From Neglectibacter sp. X58 (lineage in GTDB: Bacteria; Bacillota; Clostridia; Oscillospirales; Acutalibacteraceae), in the NCBI RefSeq assembly GCF_009936035.1, contig NZ_QWEO01000002.1, forward strand, positions 153,840 through 217,839: a stretch of 64,000 bases of DNA. The letters run 5' to 3'. Each line of letters opens with the position of its first letter. The first letter of the stretch is position 1. Made by a program: the position numbers and the translations under genes. The notes below the pieces were generated by a model. It ran no database searches. It was given only the letters and a program-made list of their open reading frames with translations, and was not told the DNA's origin. Of the stretch, positions 56,323 to 64,000 are shown piece after piece.

Positions 56323-56859
56323 ATGCACACAAACACATTATTTACGAGAAAATTTTTAAGTGGCCAGATACGCAGCCTGCGCCTTGCCCGCCGGGCCACC
56401 AAGCAGGCTATGTCGGAGATACTCCACATGGACGTCCGGTCTTACTCTGATTTGGAAAAGGGGAAATACTGCCCCTCCGGCCCGTCCCTGCTGCTGTTTT
56501 TGAAGTATGCGGGCGGCCCCGCGGCTTTAGATCTCATCCACACCTTTTACGAGGCTGTGCAGCCGGAAAAGCCGGCCCGCAGGCAGGCCCTCAGCCTGCC
56601 GGAGCTGCGGAACCGGATAAAGGACTGGCTGGACGGCGGGAATGTCCCGGAAAGCCTGTTTGAGCATCCCCTGGCAAATTTTGACATAGCGGAGACAAGG
56701 GGGAAGGTGATAAACCGGGTTTACTATGCTGTCCCCCGGTATTCCCCTGTCCGCCGCCATCTGGACTGCTTCGTTTTCTATGAGGAGAACACCTTCCAAA
56801 AGGACGACGCGGGGGACTTGGTGCTTTCCAGCTCCCGGTTCTATTCCCAGAAGGGGTGA
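56323..56859 (+). CDS. Helix-turn-helix protein of unknown role
   Basis: 178 aa. The first 70 residues resemble an XRE-type DNA-binding domain (GQIRSLRLARRATKQAMSEI, then SYSDLEKGKYCPSGPSLL), where a helix-turn-helix would lie around 25-60. The remaining 100 residues are not recognised and may bind a ligand or partner. AGGAGG lies before the ATG, and TATAAT near 56280 could be a -10. It might control htrA or the convergent GH127 gene, but no operator is evident. Confidence 0.7.
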   Translation: MHTNTLFTRKFLSGQIRSLRLARRATKQAMSEILHMDVRSYSDLEKGKYCPSGPSLLLFLKYAGGPAALDLIHTFYEAVQPEKPARRQALSLPELRNRIKDWLDGGNVPESLFEHPLANFDIAETRGKVINRVYYAVPRYSPVRRHLDCFVFYEENTFQKDDAGDLVLSSSRFYSQKG

Positions 56860-56878
56860 TGGGCGGGCCGGACAACCA

Positions 56879-56915
56879 GGAAGGCCCCGCCTCCTTTCCC
56901 AGAGGCGGGGCCTTC
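56879..56915. terminator. Bidirectional terminator
   Basis: AAGGCCCCGCCTC pairs with GAGGCGGGGCCTT between two convergent genes; the T-runs are short. Confidence 0.65.
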
Positions 56916-56935
56916 TGCGCGGGGGTATGCCTGTT

Positions 56936-58843
56936 TTACCGGGCGTTCATCCACACCAGCATTTCCCCGGCGCCCCGGTTGTTCCACAGGAAATAGGGCA
57001 CCAGGGTGAGGGAGGCGGGACGGGTGGGGGCCGGCGCCGGGGCGTACAGGGCGTTTGCGGGCCACTTTTCCCAATCTATCTGGGAGCCTGCCGCTTTTAC
57101 CACTGTGACGCCGCCGAAAAGGGGGCTTGTTTCTAAAACGGGGGGCTGGGAGAGATCGGCGGTGAAGCTGTTTAACAGGGGGCCGTTGTCCGCTTCCTCG
57201 GCGCAGTATACCAACGGCCCCCGCTGGACGCAGGCTTTGCCGCAGTCCTCCAGCACCTGGGGGTTTGCCTGGAGGTATTGGGCCTTCATGTCAAAGGACA
57301 GGGTGTACGCGTCCCCGTCCTGGGGGCACAGCCGGGCATACCCCTGGGAGAGGGTGAAGCTTACGGGAGCGCCTGCCTTTGTGATGCGGAAATTTTCCCC
57401 ATAGCCGGGCACGCGGAGGTACACCTCTACCCCGGCGGGGCCGCTGTAGGTTATCTCCGCTTTGCCCTCCCAGGGCATGGAGGAAACGCACCGCAGCCGG
57501 GCCTTGCCCTGTTCTGTTTCAAACTCCCCGGTGTTGCCGATATACAGGTGCTGGTAAATGGCGTCCCCTTTCCGGGTGTAGATATAGCCCCCCAGGCCGC
57601 AGAGGGTGCGGGTGATGTTGGGCGGGCAGCAGGCGCAGCCAAACCATTTCACCCTGTCTGGTTCTACGTCCTGGTGATCCCGGCGGAACCGGGCCACCTC
57701 CGGCTTTACCAGCAGGGGGTTCACGTAAAAATAGTGCTCCCCGTCCTGGGAGATGCCGCTGAGCACGTTGTTGTAAAGGGCGCGCTCCATAATGGCGGCA
57801 TACTCCTCCTTTGGCTCCAGCCGCAGCATCCGCAGCGCCCACATGGCAAGGCCGATGGCGGCGCAGGTTTCCGTATAGCAGGTGTCGTTGGGCAGGTCGT
57901 AGTCGATGGTGAAGCACTCCCCCTCCCCCTGGGAGCCTACGCCGCCGGTGACGTACATCCGCCGCCTTGTCACGTTTTCCCACAGCTTTTCCAGGGCGGC
58001 CTTCAGGGTGGGATCCCCTGTTTCCAGGGCCGCGTCCGCCGCCCCTGTGAAGAAATACATGGCCCGCACCGCGTGGCCCTCGGCGGTTTCCTGCTCCCGG
58101 ATCCTGGCGTGGGCCTGGTGGTAGGACGCCTGGAACCACCTGTTTTTGCTGGCGTTTTGGAAGCCTGGCTCCTCTAAGAAGCCGGGCTTTGCGCCCCGGT
58201 TTTCAATAAAATACAGGGCCAATTCCTTATACGCCTCCTGGCCTGTGGCCCGGTATGCCTTCATCAGGGCCAGCTCGATTTCCTCGTGGCCGGGGTAGGA
58301 GGAAATCTGCCCCTCCCCTTCCCCGAACACCTGGCGGATAAGGTTCACCGTTTTTTCCATCACCGTTAAAAGCCTGCTGCCCGTCACCTGGAACAGGGCC
58401 ACAGCGGCTTCCAGCATGTGGCCCGCGCAGTACAGCTCGTGGCCATGGGCAATGTCCCGCCAGCGCTCCTCCGGCTTTTCTAGGATGAAATAGGTGTCCA
58501 GATACCCGTCCGGCTGCTGGGCCTTTTCAATGACGCTTACAACCTCCTCCAAGGCGGCCCGGATTTCCGGGCTGTCTTTATACAGCAGGCTGTAGGCCGC
58601 CGCCTCTATCCACTTGGCAAGGTCGCTGTCCTGGAACCGGAAGCCCCCGAATTCCCCTTCCGCCAGCCCCGCGCAGATTTTGAAATTCATTACCGCGTGG
58701 CTGGGCACTGCCCCAGGCTCCTGGTCGTTGAGCACCCGCCACTGGTAGGGCACCGCCTTTTCCACGGCGTTGCCTATCCGCCCGTTCCAGAAGCTGTCGT
58801 CCACCTTTACGTCTTTTATGCTGATTTCCCGCTTTGGCGCCAT
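56936..58843 (-). CDS. Beta-L-arabinofuranosidase, GH127 family
   Basis: 635 aa, formerly DUF1680. The N-terminal (alpha/alpha)6 barrel holds FWNGRIGNAVEKAVPYQW, QQPDGYLDTYF and HELYCAGHMLEAAVAL; the nucleophile Cys lies in WFGCACCPPNITRTL, which also supplies zinc ligands together with a Glu from TETCAAIG. It removes beta-L-arabinofuranose from plant glycans such as hydroxyproline-linked arabinans. No signal peptide is visible, so it acts on imported oligosaccharides. It has AGGAGGACAAG before the ATG. A fibre-degrading gut lifestyle is supported. Confidence 0.94.
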   Translation of the reverse strand: MAPKREISIKDVKVDDSFWNGRIGNAVEKAVPYQWRVLNDQEPGAVPSHAVMNFKICAGLAEGEFGGFRFQDSDLAKWIEAAAYSLLYKDSPEIRAALEEVVSVIEKAQQPDGYLDTYFILEKPEERWRDIAHGHELYCAGHMLEAAVALFQVTGSRLLTVMEKTVNLIRQVFGEGEGQISSYPGHEEIELALMKAYRATGQEAYKELALYFIENRGAKPGFLEEPGFQNASKNRWFQASYHQAHARIREQETAEGHAVRAMYFFTGAADAALETGDPTLKAALEKLWENVTRRRMYVTGGVGSQGEGECFTIDYDLPNDTCYTETCAAIGLAMWALRMLRLEPKEEYAAIMERALYNNVLSGISQDGEHYFYVNPLLVKPEVARFRRDHQDVEPDRVKWFGCACCPPNITRTLCGLGGYIYTRKGDAIYQHLYIGNTGEFETEQGKARLRCVSSMPWEGKAEITYSGPAGVEVYLRVPGYGENFRITKAGAPVSFTLSQGYARLCPQDGDAYTLSFDMKAQYLQANPQVLEDCGKACVQRGPLVYCAEEADNGPLLNSFTADLSQPPVLETSPLFGGVTVVKAAGSQIDWEKWPANALYAPAPAPTRPASLTLVPYFLWNNRGAGEMLVWMNAR

Positions 58844-58889
58844 GCTCTTGTCCTCCTTTGTTTTTTTGATGTTCTGCTCTTTTCGCCTG

Positions 58890-59762
58890 TTACACGGCCG
58901 AGGCCCCGGAAAATGCCCGGAGGGTCCGGCTATAGTTGCGGATCAGCACCTCTTCTACGGCGCCGCGCTTGCGGGCGTTGGCGTTGATGGCGCGCTTGGC
59001 CTTGACAACGGTGACGTCATATGCCTGGTACAGCTCCCGGATGAAATCTGTGGCGGAATTGGAAAGCATGAACTTGACGCCGCGCTTTGTCAGCCCGTCG
59101 CAGGCCTCCTTCAGCCGGATCTGCTCCGCCCTGCCAAAGCCGCCCTGGTTATACCCGGTGAAATTGGCTGTGCCGGAAAGGGGATCGTAAGGGGGATCCA
59201 GGTAAACAAAGGCGCCTTTCCCTACCCGCTCCAGGGTTTGGGAAAAGTCTTCGCTGCAAAAGGTGATGCTGCTGGCGGAAAAATACTGGCTTACGGCCCG
59301 CAGGACAGGCTCGTTTACAATATTGGGGTTTTTATAGTGCCCAAAGGGGGTGTTGAACTCCCCGGAGGAGTTTACCCGGAACAGGCCGTTGAAGCAGGTT
59401 TTGTTTAAATAAAGCAGGCGGGAGGCCTTCTCCACCCGGGACAGGGCGCTGTATGCCTTCTTGTCCCTGTCCATGTCCCGCATCATGTAATAGTAGTCCG
59501 CTGTATTTTCATGGGTTTGCAGGGACGAAATTAAAGCGTCCACATCGTCCCGGATGGTTTCATACACCAGCATTAAATCCTGGTTTAAATCATTTACAAC
59601 CGCCTTTTTGGGCTGGATGGAAAAAAAGACCGCCCCGCCGCCTAAAAAAGGCTCGCAGTAAGAGGAAATCCGCTTGGGAAGCAGCGGCGTGATGGACTCC
59701 ATTAGCTGGCGCTTGCCGCCTGCCCATTTTACAAAAGGAACTGCCCGTTTATCTTTAGCCAT
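58890..59762 (-). CDS. dam: DNA adenine methyltransferase (D12 class, Dam-like)
   Basis: 290 aa from ATG 59762, with GAGGTGG before it. AdoMet-binding VKWAGGKRQLM and FLGGGAVFF, and the catalytic DPPYDPLSG motif, are intact and in the alpha-group order. Target specificity of E. coli Dam relatives is GATC, but this cannot be read from the sequence. No restriction endonuclease gene is adjacent, so it looks like an orphan methylase, either regulatory or acquired with phage or element DNA. Confidence 0.93.
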   Translation of the reverse strand: MAKDKRAVPFVKWAGGKRQLMESITPLLPKRISSYCEPFLGGGAVFFSIQPKKAVVNDLNQDLMLVYETIRDDVDALISSLQTHENTADYYYMMRDMDRDKKAYSALSRVEKASRLLYLNKTCFNGLFRVNSSGEFNTPFGHYKNPNIVNEPVLRAVSQYFSASSITFCSEDFSQTLERVGKGAFVYLDPPYDPLSGTANFTGYNQGGFGRAEQIRLKEACDGLTKRGVKFMLSNSATDFIRELYQAYDVTVVKAKRAINANARKRGAVEEVLIRNYSRTLRAFSGASAV

Positions 59763-59790
59763 TGCGCGCACCACCTCTTTTATGCAGAAT

Positions 59791-59819
59791 ACTATACCAT
59801 AATTTGCCCGGACATGCAA
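59791..59819 (-). promoter_or_regulatory. Promoter of the methyltransferase gene
   Basis: Reverse strand TTGCAT (59819-59814), 17-bp spacer, TATAGT (59796-59791). Confidence 0.7.
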
Positions 59820-59886
59820 GCCGGGGGGGGATGGGGAGTGTCCAAAGTGAGGAGTTTATAGAAAGAAATTCATCAATTTGGATAAG

Positions 59887-60050
59887 TGGTTTTAGGCTCA
59901 AACATTCCCGCAGGGAATGTTTACCCTTCTTTTCAAAAGGGTTTGCAGGGTGTGGGGCGAAAATCGCCAGTGGCGATTGCCATGAGCTGACCGAGCCGGG
60001 GAAGGTTCCCAGTGGGGACCGTTCTGACCCGACCGAGTCGGCAGACGAGA
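59887..60050 (+). repeat. Intergenic TTTTAGG palindromic repeat, copy 5, with extended tail
   Basis: GTGGTTTTAGGCTCAAAC, an inserted ACATTCCC/GGGAATGT hairpin, CCCTTCTTTTCAAAAGGG, TTGCAGGGTGTGGGG, a CGAAAATCGCC/GGCGATTG pair, then GAGCTGACCGAGCCGG and GACCGAGTCGGCAGACG. The tail resembles that of copy 3. No gene is seen in 59820-60225. Confidence 0.65.
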
Positions 60051-60225
60051 CCAGGAGAGAGGAGTCCCATGGTCATGCGCCGACAGCACAAAATGCGTGT
60101 TTGGACACTCTCTTTTTCCCTCCCCGTCTTGCTTTTTAGGCCCGGGAGGGATATAATACATAGTGACGGCGGGCTTCCGGGAAAAGGGGCCTGCTGGGAA
60201 TGTATTGAAAAGGAGCGTATGCAGT

Positions 60226-61227
60226 ATGGCAAAAATTATCGGCAGGCCCGCCCTGCCCAACATGCCCTGGCAGGACAAGCCCGCAGGGTACGAAAAGCCT
60301 GTGTGGCGGTATGACGCAAACCCCATCATCAAACGGGACGCCATCCCCACCTCCAACAGCATCTTCAATTCCGCCGTGGTGGTCTTTGGCGATGCTTACG
60401 CAGGCGTGTTCCGGTGCGACAACCGGGGCGTGGAGATGGACATCTTCGCCGGGTTCTCCAAGGACGGCGTACACTGGGACATCAACCATGAGCCCATTGT
60501 CTTTGAAGGGGAGAAGGACGTTATCCGCAAGGAGTACCGGTATGATCCCCGGGTGTGCTTCATTGAGGACAGGTATTATATCACCTGGTGCAACGGCTAT
60601 CATGGCCCCACCATCGGCGTGGGCTACACCTACGACTTCAAAACCTTCTACCAGCTTGAGAACGCATTCCTGCCCTATAACCGCAACGGCGTACTGTTCC
60701 CCCGGAAAATCGGCGGGAATTTCGCCATGGTCAGCCGTCCCAGCGACACAGGCCACACGCCTTTCGGGGACATTTTCTACAGCGAATCCCCTGACCTGTG
60801 CTATTGGGGCAAGCACCGCTTCCTCTTTGGCACAGCAAACGGCTGGCAGTCCAAAAAGGTCGGCCCCGGGCCTACCCCCATTGAGACGGACGAGGGCTGG
60901 CTGATGATTTACCATGGCGTGCTCAATTCCTGCAATGGTTTTGTGTACCGCTTTGGCGTGGCCCTCCTGGACATTGACCGCCCCTGGATTGTGAAGGAAC
61001 GGGGCAGCTTCTATGTGTTCGGGCCTGAGGTGGACTACGAGCTGACCGGGGACGTGCCCAACGTCACCTTCCCCTGCGCCACCCTGACGGATCCGGAAAC
61101 CGGGCGCATCACCATCTATTATGGCGCCGCCGATACGGTTACGGGCCTTGCCTTCACTACAGTGGACGAGCTGCTCTCCTATATGCGCCAGTATCCTATG
61201 GACGTGGGCGACCAGGAGAACAAATAA
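60226..61227 (+). CDS. GH130 family beta-mannoside phosphorylase
   Basis: 333 aa from ATG 60226, with AAAAGGAGCG about 10 nt upstream. The five-bladed propeller repeats are seen around [49 protein letters not shown] (the YDPR-type catalytic Asp region), [11 protein letters not shown] and [12 protein letters not shown]130 enzymes phosphorolyse beta-mannosidic linkages such as mannosyl-glucose or mannobiose, yielding mannose 1-phosphate. The exact substrate is unknown. The gene stands alone, without mannan transporters nearby. Confidence 0.94.
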   Translation: MAKIIGRPALPNMPWQDKPAGYEKPVWRYDANPIIKRDAIPTSNSIFNSAVVVFGDAYAGVFRCDNRGVEMDIFAGFSKDGVHWDINHEPIVFEGEKDVIRKEYRYDPRVCFIEDRYYITWCNGYHGPTIGVGYTYDFKTFYQLENAFLPYNRNGVLFPRKIGGNFAMVSRPSDTGHTPFGDIFYSESPDLCYWGKHRFLFGTANGWQSKKVGPGPTPIETDEGWLMIYHGVLNSCNGFVYRFGVALLDIDRPWIVKERGSFYVFGPEVDYELTGDVPNVTFPCATLTDPETGRITIYYGAADTVTGLAFTTVDELLSYMRQYPMDVGDQENK

Positions 61228-61298
61228 AACCTGCGGGCGCAGCAGAAAGCGTTCCGAAATAAGCAAGAGCGGCCTGCGTAAAAACGGGCTATGAACGA

Positions 61299-61339
61299 AG
61301 CCCTCCTGTGCAGATGCCCGTCCGCACAGGGGGCTTTTT
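61299..61339 (+). terminator. Terminator of the GH130 gene
   Basis: AGCCCTCCTGTGC pairs with GCACAGGGGGCT, followed by TTTT. Confidence 0.85.
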
Positions 61340-61453
61340 GTATGCCCAAAGGGGAAGCCCCATAGAAGAAGGGCCTTCCTCTCTCCCCTGGAGATTCCTA
61401 GCCAAATGTCAAGAGTAAATTACAAAAAAGTTCAATAAATTTTCCCAACTTAT

Positions 61454-61493
61454 AAAAAACGGGGGGTCCGACGCACTCGGAACCCCCGTTTTT
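61454..61493. terminator. Bidirectional terminator next to the IS30 gene
   Basis: AAAACGGGGG and TCCGA pair with TCGGA and CCCCCGTTTT, with A/T runs on both sides. The AT-rich segment 61400-61455 before it may contain one end of the insertion sequence. Confidence 0.75.
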
Positions 61494-61574
61494 GTGCAAA
61501 AAGGCAACAGGAAATCAAACCGGGCGTTTTTCACGCTTCCGGCCTCTCTCTTTGTCTGTTCAATTTCCCGTCGG

Positions 61575-62611
61575 CTATGTTATGTACTGCTCGAAAAGCA
61601 TTTGCGGCGTTGCCCAGCCCAATATCCGCCGCGGGTAGTTCGCCAGCCACTCTTCCACTTCTGCAACCTCCGCCGCGGTCACTTCGTCAAAGCTTGTCCC
61701 CTTTGGAAAGAAACGCCGAATAATACGGTTCATATTCTCATTGCTCCCCCTTTCGTATGCAGAATACGGGTGGCAATAATAAATCTTTGTGCGGGGCTTC
61801 CGCGCCCGCTTTGACCTCTCCATTCCGGCGCAATCTTGAAATTCGCTTCCATTGTCAACGGTTATTGACCTGAACACTTGTCGGAACCCTGCGCCCATCC
61901 TCCGCTCTATACGGTCAAGCCCCCTCACGACACTTTCCATTGTGTGATCGGGAACGCGAAAAATCACGGGGTAACGGGTCAGCCGCTCTGTCAGCACTAC
62001 CAGCGCGGCCTTGCTCCCCTTACAACCTATAATGCTATCCATTTCCCAATTTCCGAAAGTTTCGCGGTCCGCTACTTCCTGCGGGCGTTCCTCTATGGTG
62101 TCCCCCTTTGCGGGCCGCGCCCGTTTCTGTCTGTCCCTGTCCTCTGGCTTCCTGTGGTCCCCCTTATACAAAAGGTGTTCCGCTGTTACATTCAAGAAAA
62201 TATCGCCCCGATAAATCCAGTTATAAAGGGTCGTTTCGCAAATATGGGTGTCAAACTTCATTCCGTCAATCGCAATTTGTGCCAAAGCCGCGCCGGGGGA
62301 CCGTTTTTTTCAATGATCTGTTCTTCTATGTACTCCGCAAAAGCAAAATCTTTTCCCAGCTTTATGTCCAGCCCCTTTGCCCGCAAATGTTCCTGATACT
62401 TCCGTTCCGTAACGTCCGCGCAATAGCGCGACACGGGTTCCAGTTCGCTTGTAAGCTGTTCGCACATTCCCCGCGCAATTTCATTGTATACGGTTTTCAG
62501 GCAAACGCCCAAAGCTTCCGCAATTTTCGGTTTCGGCGTTTTTATCTTTAGCATACGTTCAAGGGAAAGCCGATCTTCCCACTTCAAATGCTGATTCCCT
62601 TTGTAATTCAT
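61575..62611 (-). mobile_element. IS30-family insertion sequence (coding part)
   Basis: Identified from its transposase. Terminal inverted repeats could not be located with confidence, so only the coding extent is given. It lies between the GH130 gene and an Arc-like repressor module. Confidence 0.75.
61575..62611 (-). CDS. IS30 family transposase read in two frames
   Basis: The first frame (62611-62258, 117 codons) gives the N-terminal helix-turn-helix part (WEDRLSLERMLKIKTPKPK, ALGVCLKTVYNEIARG). The second frame (to 61575) gives the catalytic DDE part: FGNWEMDSIIG (Asp), SITVDNGSEFQD (Asp), YCHPYSAYERGSNENMNRII (Glu). A minus-one shift at the A-AAA-AAC heptamer (62309-62303) joins them into 345 aa, the usual IS30 length. 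Either this is programmed frameshifting or a one-base loss in an A run has inactivated the gene. GGAGGGCC precedes the ATG. Confidence 0.85.
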
Positions 62612-62626
62612 AGGCCCTCCATGCAG

Positions 62627-62668
62627 GAAAACCCGCCCAAGCCATAAGCAAGGGCGGGTTTCGTTTTC
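62627..62668. terminator. Bidirectional terminator
   Basis: AAACCCGCCC pairs with GGGCGGGTTT; A/T runs on both sides. It serves the Arc-like gene that ends at 62680. Confidence 0.8.
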
Positions 62669-62679
62669 GCTATTCTCTA

Positions 62680-62877
62680 TTATTCCTCGTTCGCCTGTTG
62701 TGCCGCCGCGTCAAGCGTCGTTTCTATCCATTCATTCAACGACTTTCCCGCCGCTTGTGCCGCGGCAAGATACGTCGCTTTTTTCCCTTTTTTCACATAA
62801 GGGTAAAGACGATCATAGTTCGCCGCGTTCCATTTGTTTTTTGCGCGGGTGTTGCTTGCGTATTTCTTTTTTTCCAT
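62680..62877 (-). CDS. Arc-like ribbon-helix-helix repressor
   Basis: 65 aa. A basic N-terminal arm leads to a single strand-helix-helix unit: YDRLYPYVKKGKKATYLAAA, then AAGKSLNEWIETTLDAA, which matches Arc/MetJ-type proteins that dimerise and bind short palindromes. AAAGGAGGGG lies before the ATG. A promoter (TATAAT at 62912-62907) overlaps one of three palindromes upstream, so autoregulation is likely. Similar small proteins are frequent in Firmicute conjugative elements; an antitoxin role is possible, but no toxin is adjacent. Confidence 0.8.
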   Translation of the reverse strand: MEKKKYASNTRAKNKWNAANYDRLYPYVKKGKKATYLAAAQAAGKSLNEWIETTLDAAAQQANEE

Positions 62878-62906
62878 GCTTGCCCCTCCTTTCTGCTTCC
62901 TTTGAG

Positions 62907-63014
62907 ATTATAGCACTTTTCAAATACTCACGCAAGTATGAATATTGCACAATCTCACGCGAGTATCTTTGTGCAATTTTGCGTGTTGGCTTTTCATACT
63001 CACGCGAGTATAAT
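62907..63014. promoter_or_regulatory. Divergent promoters with three operator palindromes
   Basis: Boxes: ATACTCACGCAAGTAT (62924-62939), AATCTCACGCGAGTAT (62951-62966, framed by ATTGCACAA and TTGTGCAAT) and ATACTCACGCGAGTAT (62996-63011). The leftward promoter is TTGCGT (62935-62930), 17 bp, TATAAT (62912-62907), with the first box over its -35. The rightward promoter is TTGGCT (62986-62991), 17 bp, TATAAT (63009-63014), with the third box over its spacer and -10. Confidence 0.8.
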
Positions 63015-63162
63015 AATAGACAGAAAGAGGGAAACACAAGCCGCCCACCCGCCGGGGCGTTTAAGAATACGGCGGGGGCTAACCTTACGGGCCGACACGA
63101 AAAGGGGGCCGACACGGTAAAAGGTAACGTCAACATTTCGTTTAATATATGGAGGTAATCAC

Positions 63163-63735
63163 ATGAACAAGTTTGAAATCGGCAAGGAATACTTTTCCCG
63201 TAGTATTTGCAACCACGATTGCGTTTTCACCATCAAAATCACCAAGCGCACCGCTAAAACGGTTTCTTATGAATATATGGGTGAATCCCGGCGTTCCAAG
63301 ATTCGGGTTGACGATTCCGGCGAATATATCCAGCCTGATCGGTACAGTATGGCCCCTGTTTTTCGGGCTTCCCGTGAAATTCAAGCAGAGGAAGCACCCG
63401 CCGTCGTGGAGAAACCCGCCGCCCCCGCGCCCGTTGCAGGGGACGCGGCCCCCTCTAAAATCGTGACGATCTCCCAGCCCGCCGACGACGGCACAGTTAT
63501 TGTCATGCTGGGTCAGCGCGTCGAATGCGTGTGCGGGGCTTGCTATCCCGTTCAGGGCGGAACGGTCGTCGGATTCTGCGACGAACCCGCCGGACGCTTC
63601 ACCCGCGGCGGCGTTTTCGCCTTGATTCGCTGGGACGAACGCCCCGGCAAGCCCGAACGGATCCGCCTGTCAGATATACACCGCCGGGGCTGGCGGTCTG
63701 CGGGCGGTTCCCCTCTGGGCGTGTTCGTCTGCTGA
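63163..63735 (+). CDS. Unknown mobile-element protein
   Basis: 190 aa, not recognised. The N-terminal domain (about 1-70, beta-rich: VFTIKITKRTAKTVSYEYMG) and a C-terminal domain with a Cys cluster (ECVCGACYPVQGG) are joined by a Pro/Ala/Glu-rich linker (about 72-95). TATGGAGG lies before the ATG. It is transcribed divergently from the Arc-like gene under a promoter covered by one of the palindromes, so it is probably repressed by that protein. No catalytic motif is visible. Confidence 0.75.
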   Translation: MNKFEIGKEYFSRSICNHDCVFTIKITKRTAKTVSYEYMGESRRSKIRVDDSGEYIQPDRYSMAPVFRASREIQAEEAPAVVEKPAAPAPVAGDAAPSKIVTISQPADDGTVIVMLGQRVECVCGACYPVQGGTVVGFCDEPAGRFTRGGVFALIRWDERPGKPERIRLSDIHRRGWRSAGGSPLGVFVC

Positions 63736-63797
63736 TACTTCACCGGGGGCGGCGGAAGCCGCCCCCCTCTATCAATTATCAATGGAGGTTTTATAAA

Positions 63798-63935
63798 ATG
63801 TGGATTGATTGCTATACACTCCCAAAGAATCAGGGTATTCGTTGCGAACATTGCGGCACGTATATTCGGAACATCTTTGTCTTTCATTTTGACAACGGTT
63901 TTTCCCTGAAATGCGGGGTCGATTGCATTAGATAG
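63798..63935 (+). CDS. Short Cys-rich peptide, possibly truncated
   Basis: 45 aa: MWIDCYTLPKNQG, then CEHCGTYIRNIF and LKCGVDCIR before a TAG. GGAGG lies at good spacing before the ATG. The CxxC and CxxxC pairs suggest a zinc ribbon. The stop lies exactly where the sequence changes into what looks like the edge of another element, so the original protein may have been longer. Confidence 0.6.
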   Translation: MWIDCYTLPKNQGIRCEHCGTYIRNIFVFHFDNGFSLKCGVDCIR

Positions 63936-64000
63936 TGTCTACACAAGGTAGAGGAATTGTGATAGAATGGAAGCATCAAAAAAAGACAGGAGAGGAAAAG
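63933..64000 (+). mobile_element. Possible left edge of another insertion sequence
   Basis: TAGTGTCTACACAAGGTAGA followed by TTGTGATAGAATGG and an AGGAG-rich end resembles the terminal repeat and leader of a transposase gene lying beyond the window. Low confidence because the element itself is not seen. Confidence 0.35.

Overview
The window looks like chromosomal DNA of a GC-rich, spore-forming, anaerobic gut Firmicute of the Lachnospiraceae type. The evidence is a CwlJ/GerQ-like spore germination pair, reverse rubrerythrin with a PerR repressor, teichoic-acid style envelope genes, many plant or host glycan enzymes (GH2, GH127, GH130, GH13), purine-rich Shine-Dalgarno sites and many promoters with 17-bp spacers. 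No rRNA, tRNA or CRISPR array was seen. The family assignment is inference; the gene calls rest on motifs read in the translations.

Layout. 1-3115 (-) is a large hybrid sensor kinase that runs off the left edge. 3336-4876 holds cwlJ, a gerQ-like gene and an unknown gene. 4982-9135 (-) carries truB and lacZ. 9571-12657 is a giant double GT-C glycosyltransferase. 12809-13338 is a frameshifted, AT-rich DHFR-like pseudogene. 13469-14492 (-) is perR-rubrerythrin. 14613-16226 holds an esterase, a 58-aa protein and a YfcE-type phosphodiesterase. 16408-26568 is a ten-kilobase cell-surface polymer cluster: GT2, flippase, TagB/F-like, TagD, sugar-phosphate transferase, TagA, WecB and an LTA-synthase-like enzyme. 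26781-31349 (-) has galK, a ferredoxin-type aldo/keto reductase, a collapsed MFS transporter and a DUF1846 protein. 31673-37068 (+) has a MATE exporter and an ABC transporter with two permeases and an orphan histidine kinase. 37071-40597 (-) has an aldose-epimerase-like gene and an Entner-Doudoroff type dehydratase/aldolase pair. 40885-47113 holds nifS-iscU, a fucose-isomerase-like protein, an LD-carboxypeptidase and Mrp. 47285-54248 (-) has an aminopeptidase fused to an alpha-amylase, folP/folE and phosphoglucomutase. 54615-61227 has HtrA, a helix-turn-helix protein, GH127, Dam and GH130. From about 61500 to the end is mobile DNA: an IS30 transposase, an Arc-like repressor with a divergent gene, and small element genes.

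The most unusual content is non-coding. Five genes (truB, lacZ, tagD, the epimerase and the aminopeptidase-amylase) share a leader in which a variable hairpin closed by GATAC/GTATC (or a variant) lies between a conserved AAAGGAA Shine-Dalgarno sequence and a conserved CATGG plus U-rich segment just before the start codon. Three further families of intergenic palindromic repeats and two MITE-like elements are scattered between genes, one supplying a stop codon to a neighbour. Four CTTTAC repeats at 11-12 bp spacing precede the ABC operon. Three ATACTC-N4-GAGTAT type palindromes sit at divergent promoters in the mobile region. The 951-codon aminopeptidase-amylase reading frame contains a near-perfect internal ribosome-binding site exactly at the amylase start.
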